Part shown: positions 1-13,231 of the stretch, piece by piece | How the letters are laid out: each line of letters opens with the position of its first letter | Position numbering within the stretch: position 1 is the first letter of the stretch | DNA from: Dactylonectria macrodidyma | Lineage: Eukaryota; Ascomycota; Sordariomycetes; Hypocreales; Nectriaceae | Assembly: GCA_020744425.1 (NCBI GenBank) | Contig: JAGMUV010000018.1 | Coordinates: forward strand, 62,001 to 126,000 | Direction of reading: 5' to 3' | Length of the DNA: 64,000 nt | Made by a program: the position numbers and the translations under genes | The notes under the pieces: generated by a model | Database searches by the model: none | Told to the model about the DNA's origin: nothing | What the model saw: the letters and a program-made list of their open reading frames with translations, nothing else

Positions 1-273
1 AAGTACGTGAATCCCCTGCGCCCTTGCCTGCAAGTCCCAAACCTCCCTCACGATTCTTACGTTTCTCTCCACATGTTTGCCCTGTGTGATGCGGCGTTCC
101 TCCCCACCCATCCTCGCATGCCCCCACATCCTCTTCCTTCTTTCCCCCACCTTTCCTTCTTTCCTTCCCCCTTTCCCCGCTGACGGGGAAGTGAGATTGT
201 GGCATCGCAGCAGCGAGACCGCCAGATCAGACCGACCTCGCTCACGAACCCACGCTGACTCCCACCGCCGTAG

Positions 274-2116
274 TTAGCCTCAACGACTTCCGCCTGATGG
301 AAGTCGTCGGCCGAGGCGCTTTTGGAAAGGTACGAATCGTCAAACGCAAGGATACTAACCTGTCCTTTGCCCTCAAGTACATCCGCAAGGATGAAGGTAC
401 GCTACCTACTCGCTCTTTCACCGTCCCACGTTTCCCATCTCGACAACATCCCGTCCCTCTACCTCAAAACCCTGTCTCCTTAGGTTGTGCAATGTGTTTA
501 CTCCTACGCTGACTATCATGCCATGACTGCAGCCGTACGATCCGAGAGGGTACGAAACATCATCCGCGAGCGGCAGATGCTCGAATACCTTAACCACCCC
601 TTCATTTACAACTTGAGATACAGTTTCCAGGATACCGAGTACATGTACCACCCCACCAACCCCTTGCTGAGGCGTGCCATGCTTGTGGCTTACTCGCAGC
701 AACAGGTACCTTGTGGTTGACTTGATGACCGGCGGTGATTTGCGATTCCACATCTCCAGAAAGACCTTTACCGAGGAGGCGGTTGGGTTCTGGATCGCCG
801 AGCTGGGGTGCGCCCTGAGGTATATCCACAGCCAGAACATTATCCATAGAGATATTAAACCCGACAACGTCCTTCTCGACGCCGACGGCCACGTCCACTT
901 GTCCGATTTTGTACGTTCCTGCCGTCTCCGCTCCGGAACTGTGCATTTTCTAACCTTGAACTAGAATGTTGCCTCGGACGTCGACGCTGGCAGGACTCTG
1001 ACGAACAAGTCCGGTACTCTGGCCTATCTTGCCCCCGAAGTATACGCTAGAAAGGGATACGATGTCCGCGCGGATTGGTGGTCACTAGGTGTCCTATTCT
1101 ATGAGTGTATCTACAACAAGGTACGCCTCAATAGCTGCACGCTTATCTCCGAGGAGCAGACGACATAGCTCTCGACCCCCTCCGTATGCTAGATGAGTAG
1201 GACTGATTGGATGAAAGCGACCATTTGTCGGTAGCTCTAAAGGCTCCCTCAGCTCGAATATCCAGAACGCCAACCCCGAGTACCCCATCACACAACCCCC
1301 CGTATCGCTCGCCTGCCTCGATGCGATCAGCTCTGCCCTCGACCCCAACCGAGACACTCGCATGGGTTCGACATGGGACAGTTTCGCTAATCGCGAATTC
1401 TTCAAGGTCTTCGACTTTGAGCTTCTTGAGCAGAAGCGGATCGAGCCCGTCTTTATTCCCTGCTCCCACAAGAACAACTTCGACCCCACCCACCATATAG
1501 AAGAAGTTCTCTTGCAGGAAACGCCGCTAGAGGCCCGTGTAAGACGTCAGAAGCCGAGAGAGCTATTAAAGCAGGATGCGACTGATAAGGAGATCCGCGA
1601 GCATGAGCTATATCAGATGATTAATGCCGACTTTCGGCCATTTGACTACACTGTGGCTGCACATAAGAAGTGAGGTGGCTCATCTTTTTGACCTGTGGCC
1701 TGTGTGCTAACCCCAGCAGGACCACTGAAGCCACCAGAGGCTTTGATGATGTGCAACCTGACCCGGACATCGCTCTTCAGGCCATCACGACTGACGAGAC
1801 TATCCCTAAGCCGGCCCCTCCCCTCCGGTCCCAGAAAGACTTCCAAAACCGACACCGCCCCATTATCGTGGGCCAAAGAGTCGCGATTCCCACTGGGGGC
1901 GTTCAGATGATGCTCGATGGGGGTCGTAGCTGGTCAGAGTTGGCATTTGAGGATGCGAACCTACCGGCGGGTGCCAATAATGCCGCTGAGGGTGAGAAGG
2001 AGGGCGCAGGCGGCAAGTTTGGATTCTTAAAGAGTAAGAAAGGGCAGAACAGCGGCGCGAAACCAAAGAAGAGGGGTGTGTTGGGCAAGAAAGGCGCCCG
2101 AGCTGTCATCAGTTAG
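274..2116 (+). CDS. STK32/YANK-like Ser/Thr protein kinase, 5' end missing
   Basis: Protein kinase of the AGC group, most like STK32/YANK. I join exons 274-396, 533-644, 706-910, 965-1120, 1218-1669 and 1720-2116; phases agree at every junction and give about 481 visible residues. Seen: glycine loop [13 protein letters not shown] lysine, HRDIKPDN catalytic loop (about residue 125), [10 protein letters not shown] activation segment, DWWSLGV, and an AGC-tail-like FDYT near residue 340. The metal-binding motif reads DFN instead of DFG, split by the intron at 911-964; DFN is known for the STK32 family. The C-terminus is basic and low in complexity. The visible part starts at an acceptor (272-273) leaving a split codon, so at least one exon lies upstream. 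The window may open at a donor (position 3), giving a 271-bp intron, but this is uncertain. Confidence 0.9.
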
Positions 2117-4493
2117 AGAGGGCTTACAATGGGCCATGCGCATCGGCGATAATTGAGCGATACCCAGTCTGAGTAACTATCTAATATCGCATAACTGAAA
2201 GCGCCCCCCCGTAGTCTGGACTAATAGTCTAAATTGTCTGGACTATTTAGGCCGCCGAAAACAGCAATAATCCACTTCACTGTCGATCGAAGCCCAAGAA
2301 ACGACAGGACTATGAACTCGGTTGGAGGTGGCTCGGTGGCTCTTATCGCTCTCCGCCAAAGGAGATCCAAATCGATGTTATTTATCTATAAGCCAACAAC
2401 GTAGGAGGAGTTAGCTCTCTGCTATACCATCTCGGTGATCCCAGATATTGCAGGTAGCTTGTTTTTAGGATCTGTTAAAACCCGTTTAGAGTAGTTCTCG
2501 ACGACCTTGTGCCAGAAGAAAATGCATCCGTAGCGTCCATAATTTAAGCGATTGACTCATAACCAAACTCACGACGGTGGTTTAATCTGGAGCGGCGCTC
2601 GCAGAACACAGCCTCTTAGCAGGTCCACTGCATTTTATATTAGAGATAGAGAGCACTCGGGTTAGTAGCAACTGTCCCTATTGGGTCCATCCTCGCTGTA
2701 ATAATGGCTTTTGAGGATACCGTTTATCAGAGCTGTTCTGCCACTTCCAACTCTGAAATGACTCTGGCTTTTACCAGAGCCGAGTGGGGAAGGGCTAAAT
2801 GACCATTTACTACTGTATCTTCCCCCTCCTTCTGATTCTCTATCTGTTGTGTTATCTGAAATTCTGAGTCTATTCTTAGAAGTATAAGCAAGCGGCGGCT
2901 CATAGCTAAATCTAAGTTAGGCATTCTATTTCCGGTATACATAGCCTTAGAAACGTCATTCGATACAATAGATATGCTATCAGCTCCGCCTTCTGTAGCA
3001 ACTTCAAGTTCCTCTCTACGAATATCGCTATCCTGGTACTTCGCCTCTTAGCACCTTTCATTCAAAGTCGTTTGATGTGAACTGGGCTGTGGCTCTGGCG
3101 TTATGTTACGCTAGAAAGGTATAGCAATTCGTGCGAATAAGCCCACTCTGAAGTATCCTGCCGGCCGCTTAGGACTTGGAATTTAGTGGGAAGGTTGTTG
3201 GGGCCAGAAGATGAAGTTGAAATTAACCCGGCGCCATCCCTGCTTTGAAGAGATTGGATTTGGGAGAGAAAGACTTGGATGGAGAAGCCGTGACGGGGAG
3301 GGAGTAGGTGAGGGTCAGAGTGAAAAATTACCATGAACGGAATGATTATGTGGATAAAAACGGATCGACTTTTAAAGTGGCGACTTGAGAATTGAGGATC
3401 AGGCTTCTTAACGACTGAAGGAGAGGCAATTCAACTACTTTCGAATATGTAGGCTAATTTAAGAAAAGGTGGTTGTCTCGAACGAGCCTTAATTGTCTGT
3501 CGGCTTGCACTATCATATGTTCACACAACTCCTAATAGCAGTTCGTTAACTAATCAACTCAATAGGAATGAGCTTGAACCTGGTTCTATCAGTGAGTGTG
3601 AACTTCCAATGTCAAACACATGGGTAAAGCTGTCTTTGCAATTAACCACCAAACCAAGCGCCTCATGCTGCGGCGTGCCGCATTGCCAATCCTCTACAGT
3701 AGCTGCAAGGTTTTCGCCCAACTTAAAAATTGACTTCTAGAAGCCATGTGTTCAAAAAAGAGGACTCTTATTTCCAGAAACTAATACATGGCATATCGTC
3801 GCTGTCATCAAATTCCTACTATATTACTAATGATAGGGGACCAGGCTCGGCGCCCCTCGGGAATTAGCGAAGGAGAGCGCGTATGTTATCAAAATCGTTC
3901 GTAACCTAGAGAAACCTGCTTGGTTATTCAAATCATTTTATGTATGTTTATGAAAGTATAGTAACTTCAGATGTGCAGATCTAGGTGGTGATCTACTCGC
4001 AAGCGTAGAAACCTAATGGCAGATATAAGAGGCGATTTTCTATTATTTCACGTGTCTTAGATTAAGGGCCTGTGAATTTGTTTAAGTTTTGCTTCCCTAA
4101 GATGTCTCGGGCCTACTTCCCTCAGAATCCATTGAGAGCTATAGCAACGAGCCCTATAAGTATTGTAGAGACATAAGCATCGTGGAGTGTAGCTAATATG
4201 GCACAGGGGTTGTCTCGTGGATCTAAGACGCCATATGTTCCTAGGTTTTCATAGCATTAGGAGCTCTGTACTTGGTAATGCAACGCCAAGTCTTCCTTAC
4301 TGACAGTGAATCCGGGTCGTTTAACTCCTCTGAGCTAGGATTTGTACATGTGGAAATCCATGGCAATGCCTAACTTACAAACAATAGAAAGAACTGAAGT
4401 ACTAGGTATCGTGGAATGAGTCGTCTAATAATAGGGCGGTAACAAGGCAACGTTAAAGCTAGGTACACACCCTCCAACGCTCAAGAAGAACAT
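2117..4493. other. Intergenic region, no gene recognised
   Basis: About 2.4 kb between the kinase and the minus-strand regulator-like gene. Base composition is intermediate. All reading frames are short and I see no protein motif, tRNA or terminal repeat. Frequent TA steps suggest an old, decayed repeat, but no element could be delimited. Confidence 0.5.
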
Positions 4494-6315
4494 TTATTCT
4501 GAAAGGCTCTCCTGTTGCGATTGGAACCAAATGATCGAAGCTGGCTCATCACATACAGGGTTAAACCATAAATATCTCTTCAACCGCGGATGAATTACTT
4601 CCCATGGCGTGTCTCGTGCAACCTTTTCAATAAGTTTGCTATATGAGACTTGAAGCTTTGTAAACCTTGCGGCAATTCCGCCTATAACCATGGCCCAAGT
4701 TAGAAAATCGAAGGCACGGGGGTCTGCGATAGGGTCTTTTCGCTGTATGACCTCTATTAAGCATAAAACTCTGGTCGAGTGGCGTAACTTGATTCCTGTA
4801 TGTGGGGGGCTCGGAAGAAGGGCCATATCGAGGTAGAGAAGGGTGCAGAGTCGGCATATCTCATAAAGGATAGTAGTGGTATCGATATTTGGCTGCTGGC
4901 GCAGGTCGCTTCGGGACATAGCCAACGGGATATATGGAGGCAGAGATAGAATGGCATATGATGCCCAATCGCAGTTATTTGCCAACACGTCAAGGGAAGC
5001 TGGTGCCCCAGGTCCACCGCGACAATAATGATCAAGGGCGACAGTCGTTTCTGCCATGACTTCGAGAAGTTTAACCATCTTAGGCTCTGTATAGGGAGCC
5101 GTGTGCAATGACACATCAGAGCTTGGCCGGAAGCACTCGCCTGAGGATTTAAGCTTTTGATGAGCCTCCAAATCCGGCGTCCATAGACCTTCTTGAACAA
5201 TTGGCTTCAGCTGGCGCGAACATGGGTACCTAGGTGGAGTATCTAGCCGGGCATTGTAAAGCAAATCGAGACTGACAAAATGGACGTTAGCAGGCAGCAT
5301 TCCACCGAGATGGGATGTCCGATGTACGGTAGGGTTCAATGTACTTACATAGGCAAAACGAAGCCAAAGGCGTGCTGATCAATATTCGATATTCCACCTT
5401 TCTGCTCAACGATATAATAAATTGCGTTCATATGCTCCTTGCCAGGTTTCATCCGGCCGTACACATGCATGTGGCGGTATGTAGCTAAGGGCGACAATGG
5501 GTGTGGCTCCGGTTGGTCTGAGAGATCCATGCTCCCATGGATAGCGAGGACAAAGATGGCAAGAAGATCGCTGTTCGAGAATCCGCGAGGAGAACCGGAT
5601 TGATGCTGCTCGATGAGAGATCGAACAGCTTTGATAGCCTGGATCTTCCACTTCAGTCCCATTACAAGGATGCGATTTTGTATGCTCGTTGTAGGGCAAG
5701 AAATCGTGTAATGTGTAGAAGACCCCATTAATCCGGCATAAAATGCCGCAGGGGACTCCAGAGTACGCCGTAACCATGATTGTGCGAATTTACGCCTTCC
5801 ACTTTCAAATTCTCCAAATTGCGGCCAAGTGTTGGTGAATGCTAGAAGGGTCTCATTAGGGTGGCTGGTTTCAATGTATGAATGACAGACAGATGGATAT
5901 GAACGAGACATGGCTCACCGTAGTGGAGCATCAGATGCTCTTCTCGTCCCATCTCTGACATAGCGAAAGATTTGAATGGGTCCCAACCTGCAGGCCTGGG
6001 TGGACAGGACGACATGTGTCGACACATCGCAAGGTCAGTACCCCCACGATCTGTGTCAGCAATGGCTGGTACTTGGTACTCTTCGATGTGGGTATCGTCA
6101 GGCTTGGTGAAGGGACCAGAGTCAGTGCCATGACGCATTGTCTCTGCAGTGTAAGATATGAACTTGAGGTTCCTTGGCCGCGCGGACATGTACTTCTGAC
6201 GAGCCTGACGCGATGCATGAGCTCGTGCTGCAGCATTCAGCTGCCCCTCATCCTGTGGATTGCCAGTGGAGTTATGGTTCAGAAAGAACAATGAAAGGCC
6301 CTTGTTGGAAGCCAT
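4494..6315 (-). CDS. Fungal_trans_2 (DUF3468)-like protein
   Basis: Three exons, 6315-5919, 5841-5349 and 5271-4494, joined by introns of 77 and 77 bp with good donors (GTGAGC, GTAAGT) and branch sites (CTAAT, CTAAC). Phases agree and give 555 residues. The N-terminal part (LSLFFLNHN, then a basic alanine-rich stretch) leads into a helical body of the type in fungal-specific regulators: ALHYAF-like entry, a WLRRTLESPAAFYAGLMG segment, then LVMGLKWKIQAIKAV and further helical segments. This resembles proteins often annotated as Fungal_trans_2 or 'tachykinin family'. No Zn2Cys6 cluster is visible, so DNA binding is not shown. The start at 6315 (MASNKG) was chosen because the open frame upstream looks unconserved; an in-frame ATG lies 27 bases earlier. 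Family level only; target genes unknown. Confidence 0.75.
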
Positions 6316-7727
6316 TGTCACTCGTGAGGTTGGAATAGACATGAAGAAAGCAAGGAGGAGATGGAGGGGAGAAGGCTTGTCGAGGTGTGCCAACCCCGAA
6401 TTAGAAGGTGGAGGTGTTCCTTACCGAGGAAGATGATCGCAATATTAGGCCGACTGATCCCTGCCATTACACTGGCACTTTGAGTCATTTCACAATTGCC
6501 GCCATATCGCGACCCCCCTGGGGGGGAAAAACACCAGAATTCACTCACCTACATCGTGGTGACTCCCTTGACTTCATTTCTTCAATTTGACCACCATATT
6601 GAGGACCAGTTCAATTGAAACGTATATCATTACAAACTTCAAAGCCTAGGCTACCAATCACTTCTTCTCGCCTCCAAATTGATGCAGTCTTGAAGGCGCT
6701 TTAGCATAAATAAACACATGCGATTTATGCTATGCTAGTCCAGTGTTTTCCCCCCCACTAGCGCGAGTACTCAGTAATGCATGATGGACGTGCGCCGCAT
6801 TTCTGACAATCCCCGTCCGTGCCCTGACCCTGATAGGCTGGCTCTTTTGCCTAATAGGCAGGCTATCTCACGCGTGACTCTGCAGGTTCATAATTAGAAT
6901 TTGGCTTCATCGATGTATCGCATCGCTGCACCCACTACATACATTGTGACAGCTTACCCAAACACAAGATAAACTGCTGAACTTTAGCTCCCTGTACAAC
7001 TTGCAGGTCCAAACGTGTTCCTATTAGCTACTGCTATCTAACCCAGTGTTACGGCCTGGTCCTCCGGAACAGCGATAGGCTTAAAAGAACAGCTAGTGTG
7101 CCCAATAGCTGCTACAATAGCGATTATTAACCAATTTTTTGCCGTATGGTACAGCGGTCTAGCACAACCGTTACACCCAGGCTCACAAACCGTGTAAGAC
7201 GACAAAAAATAAAATAAAAAGACATCGCAATGCAAACATATTAACAAACTCGCAGTCCTATATGTGACGGTCGGGCTTACACTAGGGCTCTAAGGTAGGT
7301 CCGAGGCGTGTAGTGTTTTGGATCCAGTGGATCAGGACGTCGTAGTAAGCAATGTAGGTCACGGTCTGGTAATAGTAGAATAGTAGATTCAATGTAACTA
7401 AGTGTGTTAATAGCTGGCAAGGCTATCTTATATTGAAAGTACTAAATGAATGTGCTTATATACTAAGGTGGTTCCCTTAGGCTCACTGGGTGAGAGTGAG
7501 TTAGGTCTCCTGGCTCATTGTGAGCAAGTGAGCCAGCTGGCCGGGGTGGATAGTGTTGACCTGAACCATGGAGGGGTCTCTGACAAAGGCCATGCTCTAC
7601 GACAAGCTAGTTCTGATTGGCTATAATGTTAATCATATATGACCCACATATATAGAGCAGGGTCTAAGTCAAGTGCTAGATAATGCATTATTAATATATT
7701 ATATAAAATGAATATATATTAAATAAG
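6316..7727. other. Intergenic region leading into the AT-rich block
   Basis: No convincing gene. It contains a short inverted GTTAC-type repeat near 7045-7180 and a cluster of gtgag/ctcac words near 7480-7550. AT content rises sharply after about 7660, where transposon relics start. Confidence 0.45.
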
Positions 7728-8141
7728 TAATGTATATAATAAGTGAGCGGCGCAATGAGATTTTCATCTGAAATTATGATTTTAAAATAATTCTTAAAAT
7801 TTCAAACTAGGCCTAAAATAGGTAAAGTTCTAAACTTAGCTTATTTATAATATATATCATTTTTAACATTTTTTTTAAGCTATAGATACTTATTGCGCTA
7901 GTAGTATAAAATTCACACTGTTTTTTTTACTATTTTTACTTATAACTAGCTTAATAATTTTTTTTAAAAGTCTAAAAAAAAATACTAGCTTATTAAATAT
8001 TTAGTTAAAGATTTAAAATTAAATCTCTAAAAATCCTAGAGTTATATAGGCTATTTTAAAAAAATTTAAGTTTAGAGTCTTAAGTGTATAATATATATAC
8101 GCCGCTCGCTTATTTATACTGCTCGCTTATTATATACGTTA
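7728..8141. mobile_element. Short TIR element (MITE-like), gcggcgc module type
   Basis: Begins TAATGTATATAATAAG and ends TTATATACGTTA. The right end carries two GC-rich submodules around GCTCGCTTAT; the left shows one. The interior is the shared AT-rich core (TTTTCATCTG, AACTAGGCCTAAAATAG). Length 414 bp. Confidence 0.75.
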
Positions 8142-8294
8142 AATAAAAATTATTAAAAGAAGATTTAAATATAAATATATATATATATAGTTTTTATATA
8201 TTATTATAAATTTAAAAACTATTTTAAAACTATTTTTATTATATATAAATTTAATTAAAAATATTTTATAATATATTATTAATGCACTATTTAA

Positions 8295-8735
8295 TAACAT
8301 ATATAATAAGCGAGCGTTACAGACAAGCGAGCGTCGCACTCTGATTTTCACCTTAAATTACAAAATTTAAAAAATTCTTAAAAATTAAAATTAAGCTAAA
8401 AATAGCTATAATATTTAAAATATATTTACTAAATATATAATAATAATTATAAGTTTTTTTTTAAATTATTAGAAAAATTTCTTATAAAGTTATTTAGAAA
8501 CATCTTATTTATACTGTTTTTTTTTTCTTATTTTAATTTTAAAAGATTAATTAAATTAATTAAAAATCTAATAAAAATATAATCTTATGACATTTTTAAT
8601 TAAATATTTAAAATTATTTTCTTCAAAATCCTAGAGCTATATAGCCTATTTTAGAAAATTTAAAATTTACATTTTTAGCTATATAGTATAATGTAACGCT
8701 TGCTTGTCTGCAACGCTCGCTTATTATATATATTA
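8295..8735. mobile_element. Short TIR element, gagcgtcgca module type
   Basis: Ends are TAACATATATAATAAGC and its inverted copy. Two modules follow the left end: AAGCGAGCGTTACAGAC and AAGCGAGCGTCGCA. The interior starts TTTTCACCTTAAATTAC. Length 441 bp; same module as the element at 52746. Confidence 0.8.
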
Positions 8736-9145
8736 ATTAGATTAAATATAATATTAAATTTAAATATAAAAAAATTATTATTATAATTATATATTAATAT
8801 TAAATATAAATATAAATATTATATATAATAAAATTCTTATTTTTATACTTAAATTTAATATTATATTTAATTATTATTATATAATTTATTAATAATGCAT
8901 TATATAGTACTTAACTTAGATCTTACTTTATAGCCCTACTATTTATTAGTTAATTAGTACTCTAAAAGCACAGCCTGCTTTAATATATAAAACTTGGCTT
9001 AAATAGAAAATAAGTAAGCCTTAGTTTACTTTAGCTACTCTCTCCATAGTTCAGGCTATTAAAATCCACCTGGCTAGGCCTATTTATATAGAGTGAGTTC
9101 AGGATGTTAGTATTATATAAAAAAGTGAGTATGTCATAGTTCTGC

Positions 9146-9418
9146 CAGTTGTGACCGCCTGGTCCCAGCCTGGGCTGTGATACTATAGTTCTCTAAAGTG
9201 ATATAAGCATTAATCGAGTCATATAGCCCAGGTCTATTAACTTACTAACTTTTAAACTTGCAATATTCTTAGTAGTGTAATAATTAATACACTGCCCTGG
9301 GTTCGTAAGTCTAGAATAGGCTGGGAACCTGATTTAGGAGTTTATATAAATTAAATGTATTATACTTAAATAATATTAGTTATATTACAGCCTAAGTTAG
9401 GACCAGGCGGTTATTACT
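9146..9418. mobile_element. Unrelated short inverted-repeat element
   Basis: Two arms of about 34 bp face each other: the left contains GACCGCCTGGTCC and GGCTGTGA, the right the inverted counterparts. The ~270-bp sequence lacks the TIRs of the neighbouring family, so it is a different element. I could not define a target duplication. Confidence 0.5.
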
Positions 9419-9614
9419 AGTAGAATTATAACAGTACTTACTTTTTCTTCTAATTATAATTAGAGCAATACTAATTAAGAGTAATAGCGCTTTAAAAGTA
9501 AAGCGCTTTTAGAATTAACACACTTCTAAAGAACTAATGCTTTTAATTATATATATATATATTTATTTAATACTTTTATAAAATATAGCTTTACTAATTA
9601 TTAATATACTTAGT

Positions 9615-10045
9615 TAACGTGTATAATAAGCATGCAGTGCATCCAAGTATATAATGCATTAAAATTTTTACTTTAAATTGCAATTTTAAATTAATTCTTA
9701 AAAATTCAAACTAAGCTTAAAATAGCTATAAATTTATATTTAGCTTATCCTTACTATGCTTTATTTTTAAGAATTTTCTCATATTATATATACATATAGC
9801 GCTAGTAATATGAAATTCACATTATATTTTATAGCATTTTTATTTATAGTAAGCTTAATAAATTTTTTAAAAAATTTAAAAAAAAATGATTCTTTATTAA
9901 CCTTTTAATTAAAGATTTAAAATTAAATCCTTAAAAATCTTAGGCCTAGATAGGCTGTTTTAGAAAATTTAAAGTTTAGCTTTTAAAGTATATAGTATAA
10001 GTATACTGCATACTTAGATGCATTATATGCTTATTATATATATTA
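9615..10045. mobile_element. Short TIR element, atgc..tgca module type
   Basis: Left end TAACGTGTATAATAAGC followed by AAGCATGCAGTGCATCC and AAGTATATAATGCA; the right end is inverted. Length 431 bp. The module matches the ends of the full-length element at 37973. Confidence 0.78.
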
Positions 10046-10305
10046 TATTAAATTTATTATTTTATTATTATTAGATTATAACTTATATTATTTATTATAA
10101 TATTTTAATTTATTAAATAATAAATACTATATACTTTAGACTTATTTTAAAGCTTTAATATAATTCTAATTATTATATATTAATAGCTCTTATTTAATAT
10201 ATTATTATATTAACTTAAGTAATACTCTTATACTATTAATATATATAGCTTTAATAAGTAATATTAAAATAGTAATAGAAGTTTAATAGCTTTATACTTT
10301 TATTT

Positions 10306-11672
10306 TATAAAGTCCTTATATATAAAATATATAATTAATAAGGAAATATCTCTCTTAGCTCTATTAAATAAGAATATAAATAATATATTTAAAATCCTCT
10401 AATTTTTAGCTTTATAATAGTATATAATATACTTTAAAAGCCTATTTTCTTTATTTTCTTTTTTAAGGTTATAGTCCTTAGCAGCGCATACTCAGAGAGA
10501 GGCCAGAGGTTAAATAGTAAAAAAAAAAAAAAACCAATAGTGAATAATAGTATAAGGGCTTAAAACCTAAGTCTAAAGCAATAGTAACTCAGAATAACTA
10601 GAGTTTCTACTGCATCAGGGTGCAAGCCTTACTGTCTTAATCAACCCTTTGAAATACGTTAAGCAGCTGGAAAGCTAGATAGAAAAGCTAGATATCAGAA
10701 GGCAAAATCGTTATGCAATAAAAGCCCCGTAAGGGTTCGTCGCATTCCAAGCTCGTCGCAATTCTAAGTCGCAATTCAATGTCATATCGCAATTCAAAAT
10801 GACCCCCCCTGACTAAATAAATAACATAATGTGCGTGCAGCGCATCGCGCGATAGCCTGGCGGACCCTTACTAATACTAGCATAAGAGAATCATCTTGTA
10901 TATACGCTAGCTAAAAGAATCGAAGAAGATCGAAGCCTGCTTCTTAAGTTATAAAGAGCATCTTGCCTATCTGGCTTAGAATATATAATAGAGGCTAAGT
11001 TTAGCTAGCCTGGTTATAAGAGGCTTATCTAGCTAGTGATCTTTAATTACTATATCCTTTAAAAGAACCTATTCCTATAAGCCCTGCTAAATAAGAATAT
11101 AATCTAATAGATTAAGATAGAGTAAGTCTTATTAGAGGAATTGGCTTAAAAGGAGAAATAGAAGGAAATAATAACTATTAATAATGCCTTCCTTAATAAC
11201 CTAAAGAGCTATAACGCATGGGTTATATAGTTATAGGCTGATGTTATACTAGTTAATATGCAGCCGAAGGAGTGATATATTGGAAACTAAGGGAATCCTG
11301 GGTTAAAGGATTTAGCAGAGGAAGGTTGGTTCCTGGTGGTTAAGGGAGGAGGGATAAGAGTCTATTTATAACTAGGTCGATTAATCAATCGAGTCCTTCG
11401 TCTTAAGACAACTCAAGCAATGCAAACACGTGATATAGAAACGCGGTAGTGTAGAAACAAAAGTCCGAACAGCGGTTTTAATAGCGACTATTTTCTTTAT
11501 ATTATAACTATAAAAGATATTTATTATAAGAACTTTTAATAAGGTTAGAGTTTAAGTATTAAATATATATTTAATAGTCTTCAAACTTAGAATATATCTT
11601 ACTTAGTTTTATTATAATAAATTATTTAAATTCCTTATTAAATTAGATATATAACTAGATAGTGAAACGACC
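10306..11672 (-). mobile_element. Truncated solo-LTR relative split by a retroposon insert
   Basis: Reverse-strand copy of the TGTAAAG..CTTTACA LTR family. It starts TATAAAGTCC and runs through the conserved TTTTTAGCTTTATAATAG segment. It is interrupted at 10455-11487 by the ~1.03-kb element, resumes, and is lost near 11672. Confidence 0.65.
10455..11487 (-). mobile_element. ~1.03-kb retroposon-like element, copy 1
   Basis: Inserted in the LTR above with a 13-bp target duplication (CTATTTTCTTTAT at 10442-10454 and 11488-11500) and a T-rich left terminus (an A-tail on the other strand). Compared with the uninterrupted LTR at 13232 the duplication is clear. It ends AATAGCGAC. No intact gene. 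Other copies: 18278, 46321, 50328. Confidence 0.7.
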
Positions 11673-13226
11673 TTAGCAGACGAAGAAGCAACTACACCCA
11701 AATGGCTAGCTATCTTTCCGGAGCCACAGGGGCCAAACGTGACTGATGCTGTCTCGCTACCTCTAGTAGAGGTCGGCAGCGGCTGCTTCTAGCACTACTG
11801 CAGGTGAAGATAACGGGCCGGTCTCTTTAAGATAGCTAGGGAAGTGTCTAATTAGATACTCTATTGAGTTGGATCGCTGCTGCGGATTGTAGTAAGGCTT
11901 GAAACGATAAAGGTTATAGTAGCAGATCCGGGCTTGGGTAGAAGACTATAGATACAGTCAGTTAGCTTATAGGAAAAAGGGCATATTTAGTTAGATTAAA
12001 AGAGGTCTAATAGAAAGCAGGAAATCTATAATGAAATTAATAGTTATATAGTCTAGAAAATAATAGTGCTATTAAGTCCTGCAGTTAAGAGGCTTCTCTG
12101 CCTCCCTAGCTATTAAAGCTAATATTTATAATAATAGTCTTATCCTTTAAAAAAATCTCTAAAAAAATCCTAAGACTTAAAGAGTTAAATCTCTAGTCCT
12201 TATAACCCTATCTAACCCCTATCCCGCTATAATCACATCATACCTCCTCTTACGAGATGATTACTGTCTCTAGCCAGCCTTAGGCTTGTAGCTACAAACT
12301 CCTTCTACTTCACTTCTATATGTCTCAATCTACCTCCTCTTCTAGTATATTAAAAAGGAATAACTGCCTGCGTTTAGCGTTCTAGATAAACACAGACTAG
12401 TAGCAGCAGGCCTAATAATAGAATAACCCGATATAGAATTACTAGCTATAAAATCGATCTACTATTAGTTAAAAGCCTAGTTATAAGCAGTTATTATTAA
12501 TAATTATCTCTTATAAAAGCTATTAATAGAAAAAGAGGCCGGCTTTCTTTTAATTACTTTTAATAGTAAAGGATTTAAGTATAATTAAGCTATTAACTAT
12601 AGTTATAATATCCTAAAGACTATTTATAAGCATACTTATAAAAGTAAGAAGTTAGTTATTACTTATTAAGTCTTACTTCTCTTTAGTCTTTAGAAGAGAT
12701 TAGAGAACTCTATAATAAAGCGCTTAGCTTATACTATTAGATTTATTAAAGTTAGAAGGAAGAGGTACTAGAGAGGCCTAGTATTAAATAGATTCTTTAT
12801 TATTAAGGGCTGGCTGCTTATTTTAATATTAGTCTTAGTATAACTAGTTTTCATATTATTAGATTATAGCGGCTTAGTTATTAATTAGAGTAGTTGTTTC
12901 TTAAGTAGAGATAATGTCTCTAGAGTATAGGAAGCTATTATTACTGCTTTTATTTTTAATTAGTCTTTATTAGAGTTTAATATCCTTATTTAGAAAGAAG
13001 AGGCTATTCTTCCTTTCTATAGTTATAAGTATTGCGTTTAGTGTTAATTAATTAGTTATAATAATAGGAAATTAGATATAGTTACTAAATAGTATATAAT
13101 AAGATAATATTATAAAAATTAAGAAGATAGAGCTTGTGTTATAAGTATGGCTATAAGAAAGTAGTAGCTTAGTAGTATTATAAAGGGTTAAAAAAGAGAG
13201 GTTAGTTATATAATTATAAGGTTATT
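11673..13226. repeat. Unclassified decayed repeat
   Basis: Mosaic of AT-rich and less degraded patches; a GC-richer stretch lies at about 11690-11830. No motif identifies the element. It lies between two same-orientation LTRs but cannot be shown to be their internal region. Confidence 0.35.
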
Positions 13227-13231
13227 ACTTT

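Noticed and set aside
418..867. Open frame of 149 codons on the minus strand
   Set aside because: It is antisense to kinase exons with strong motif and splice support.
8139..8351. 70-codon minus-strand frame of almost only I, K, N, L, Y, F
   Set aside because: Composition-driven open frame in AT-rich DNA spanning the end of one TIR element and the start of another.
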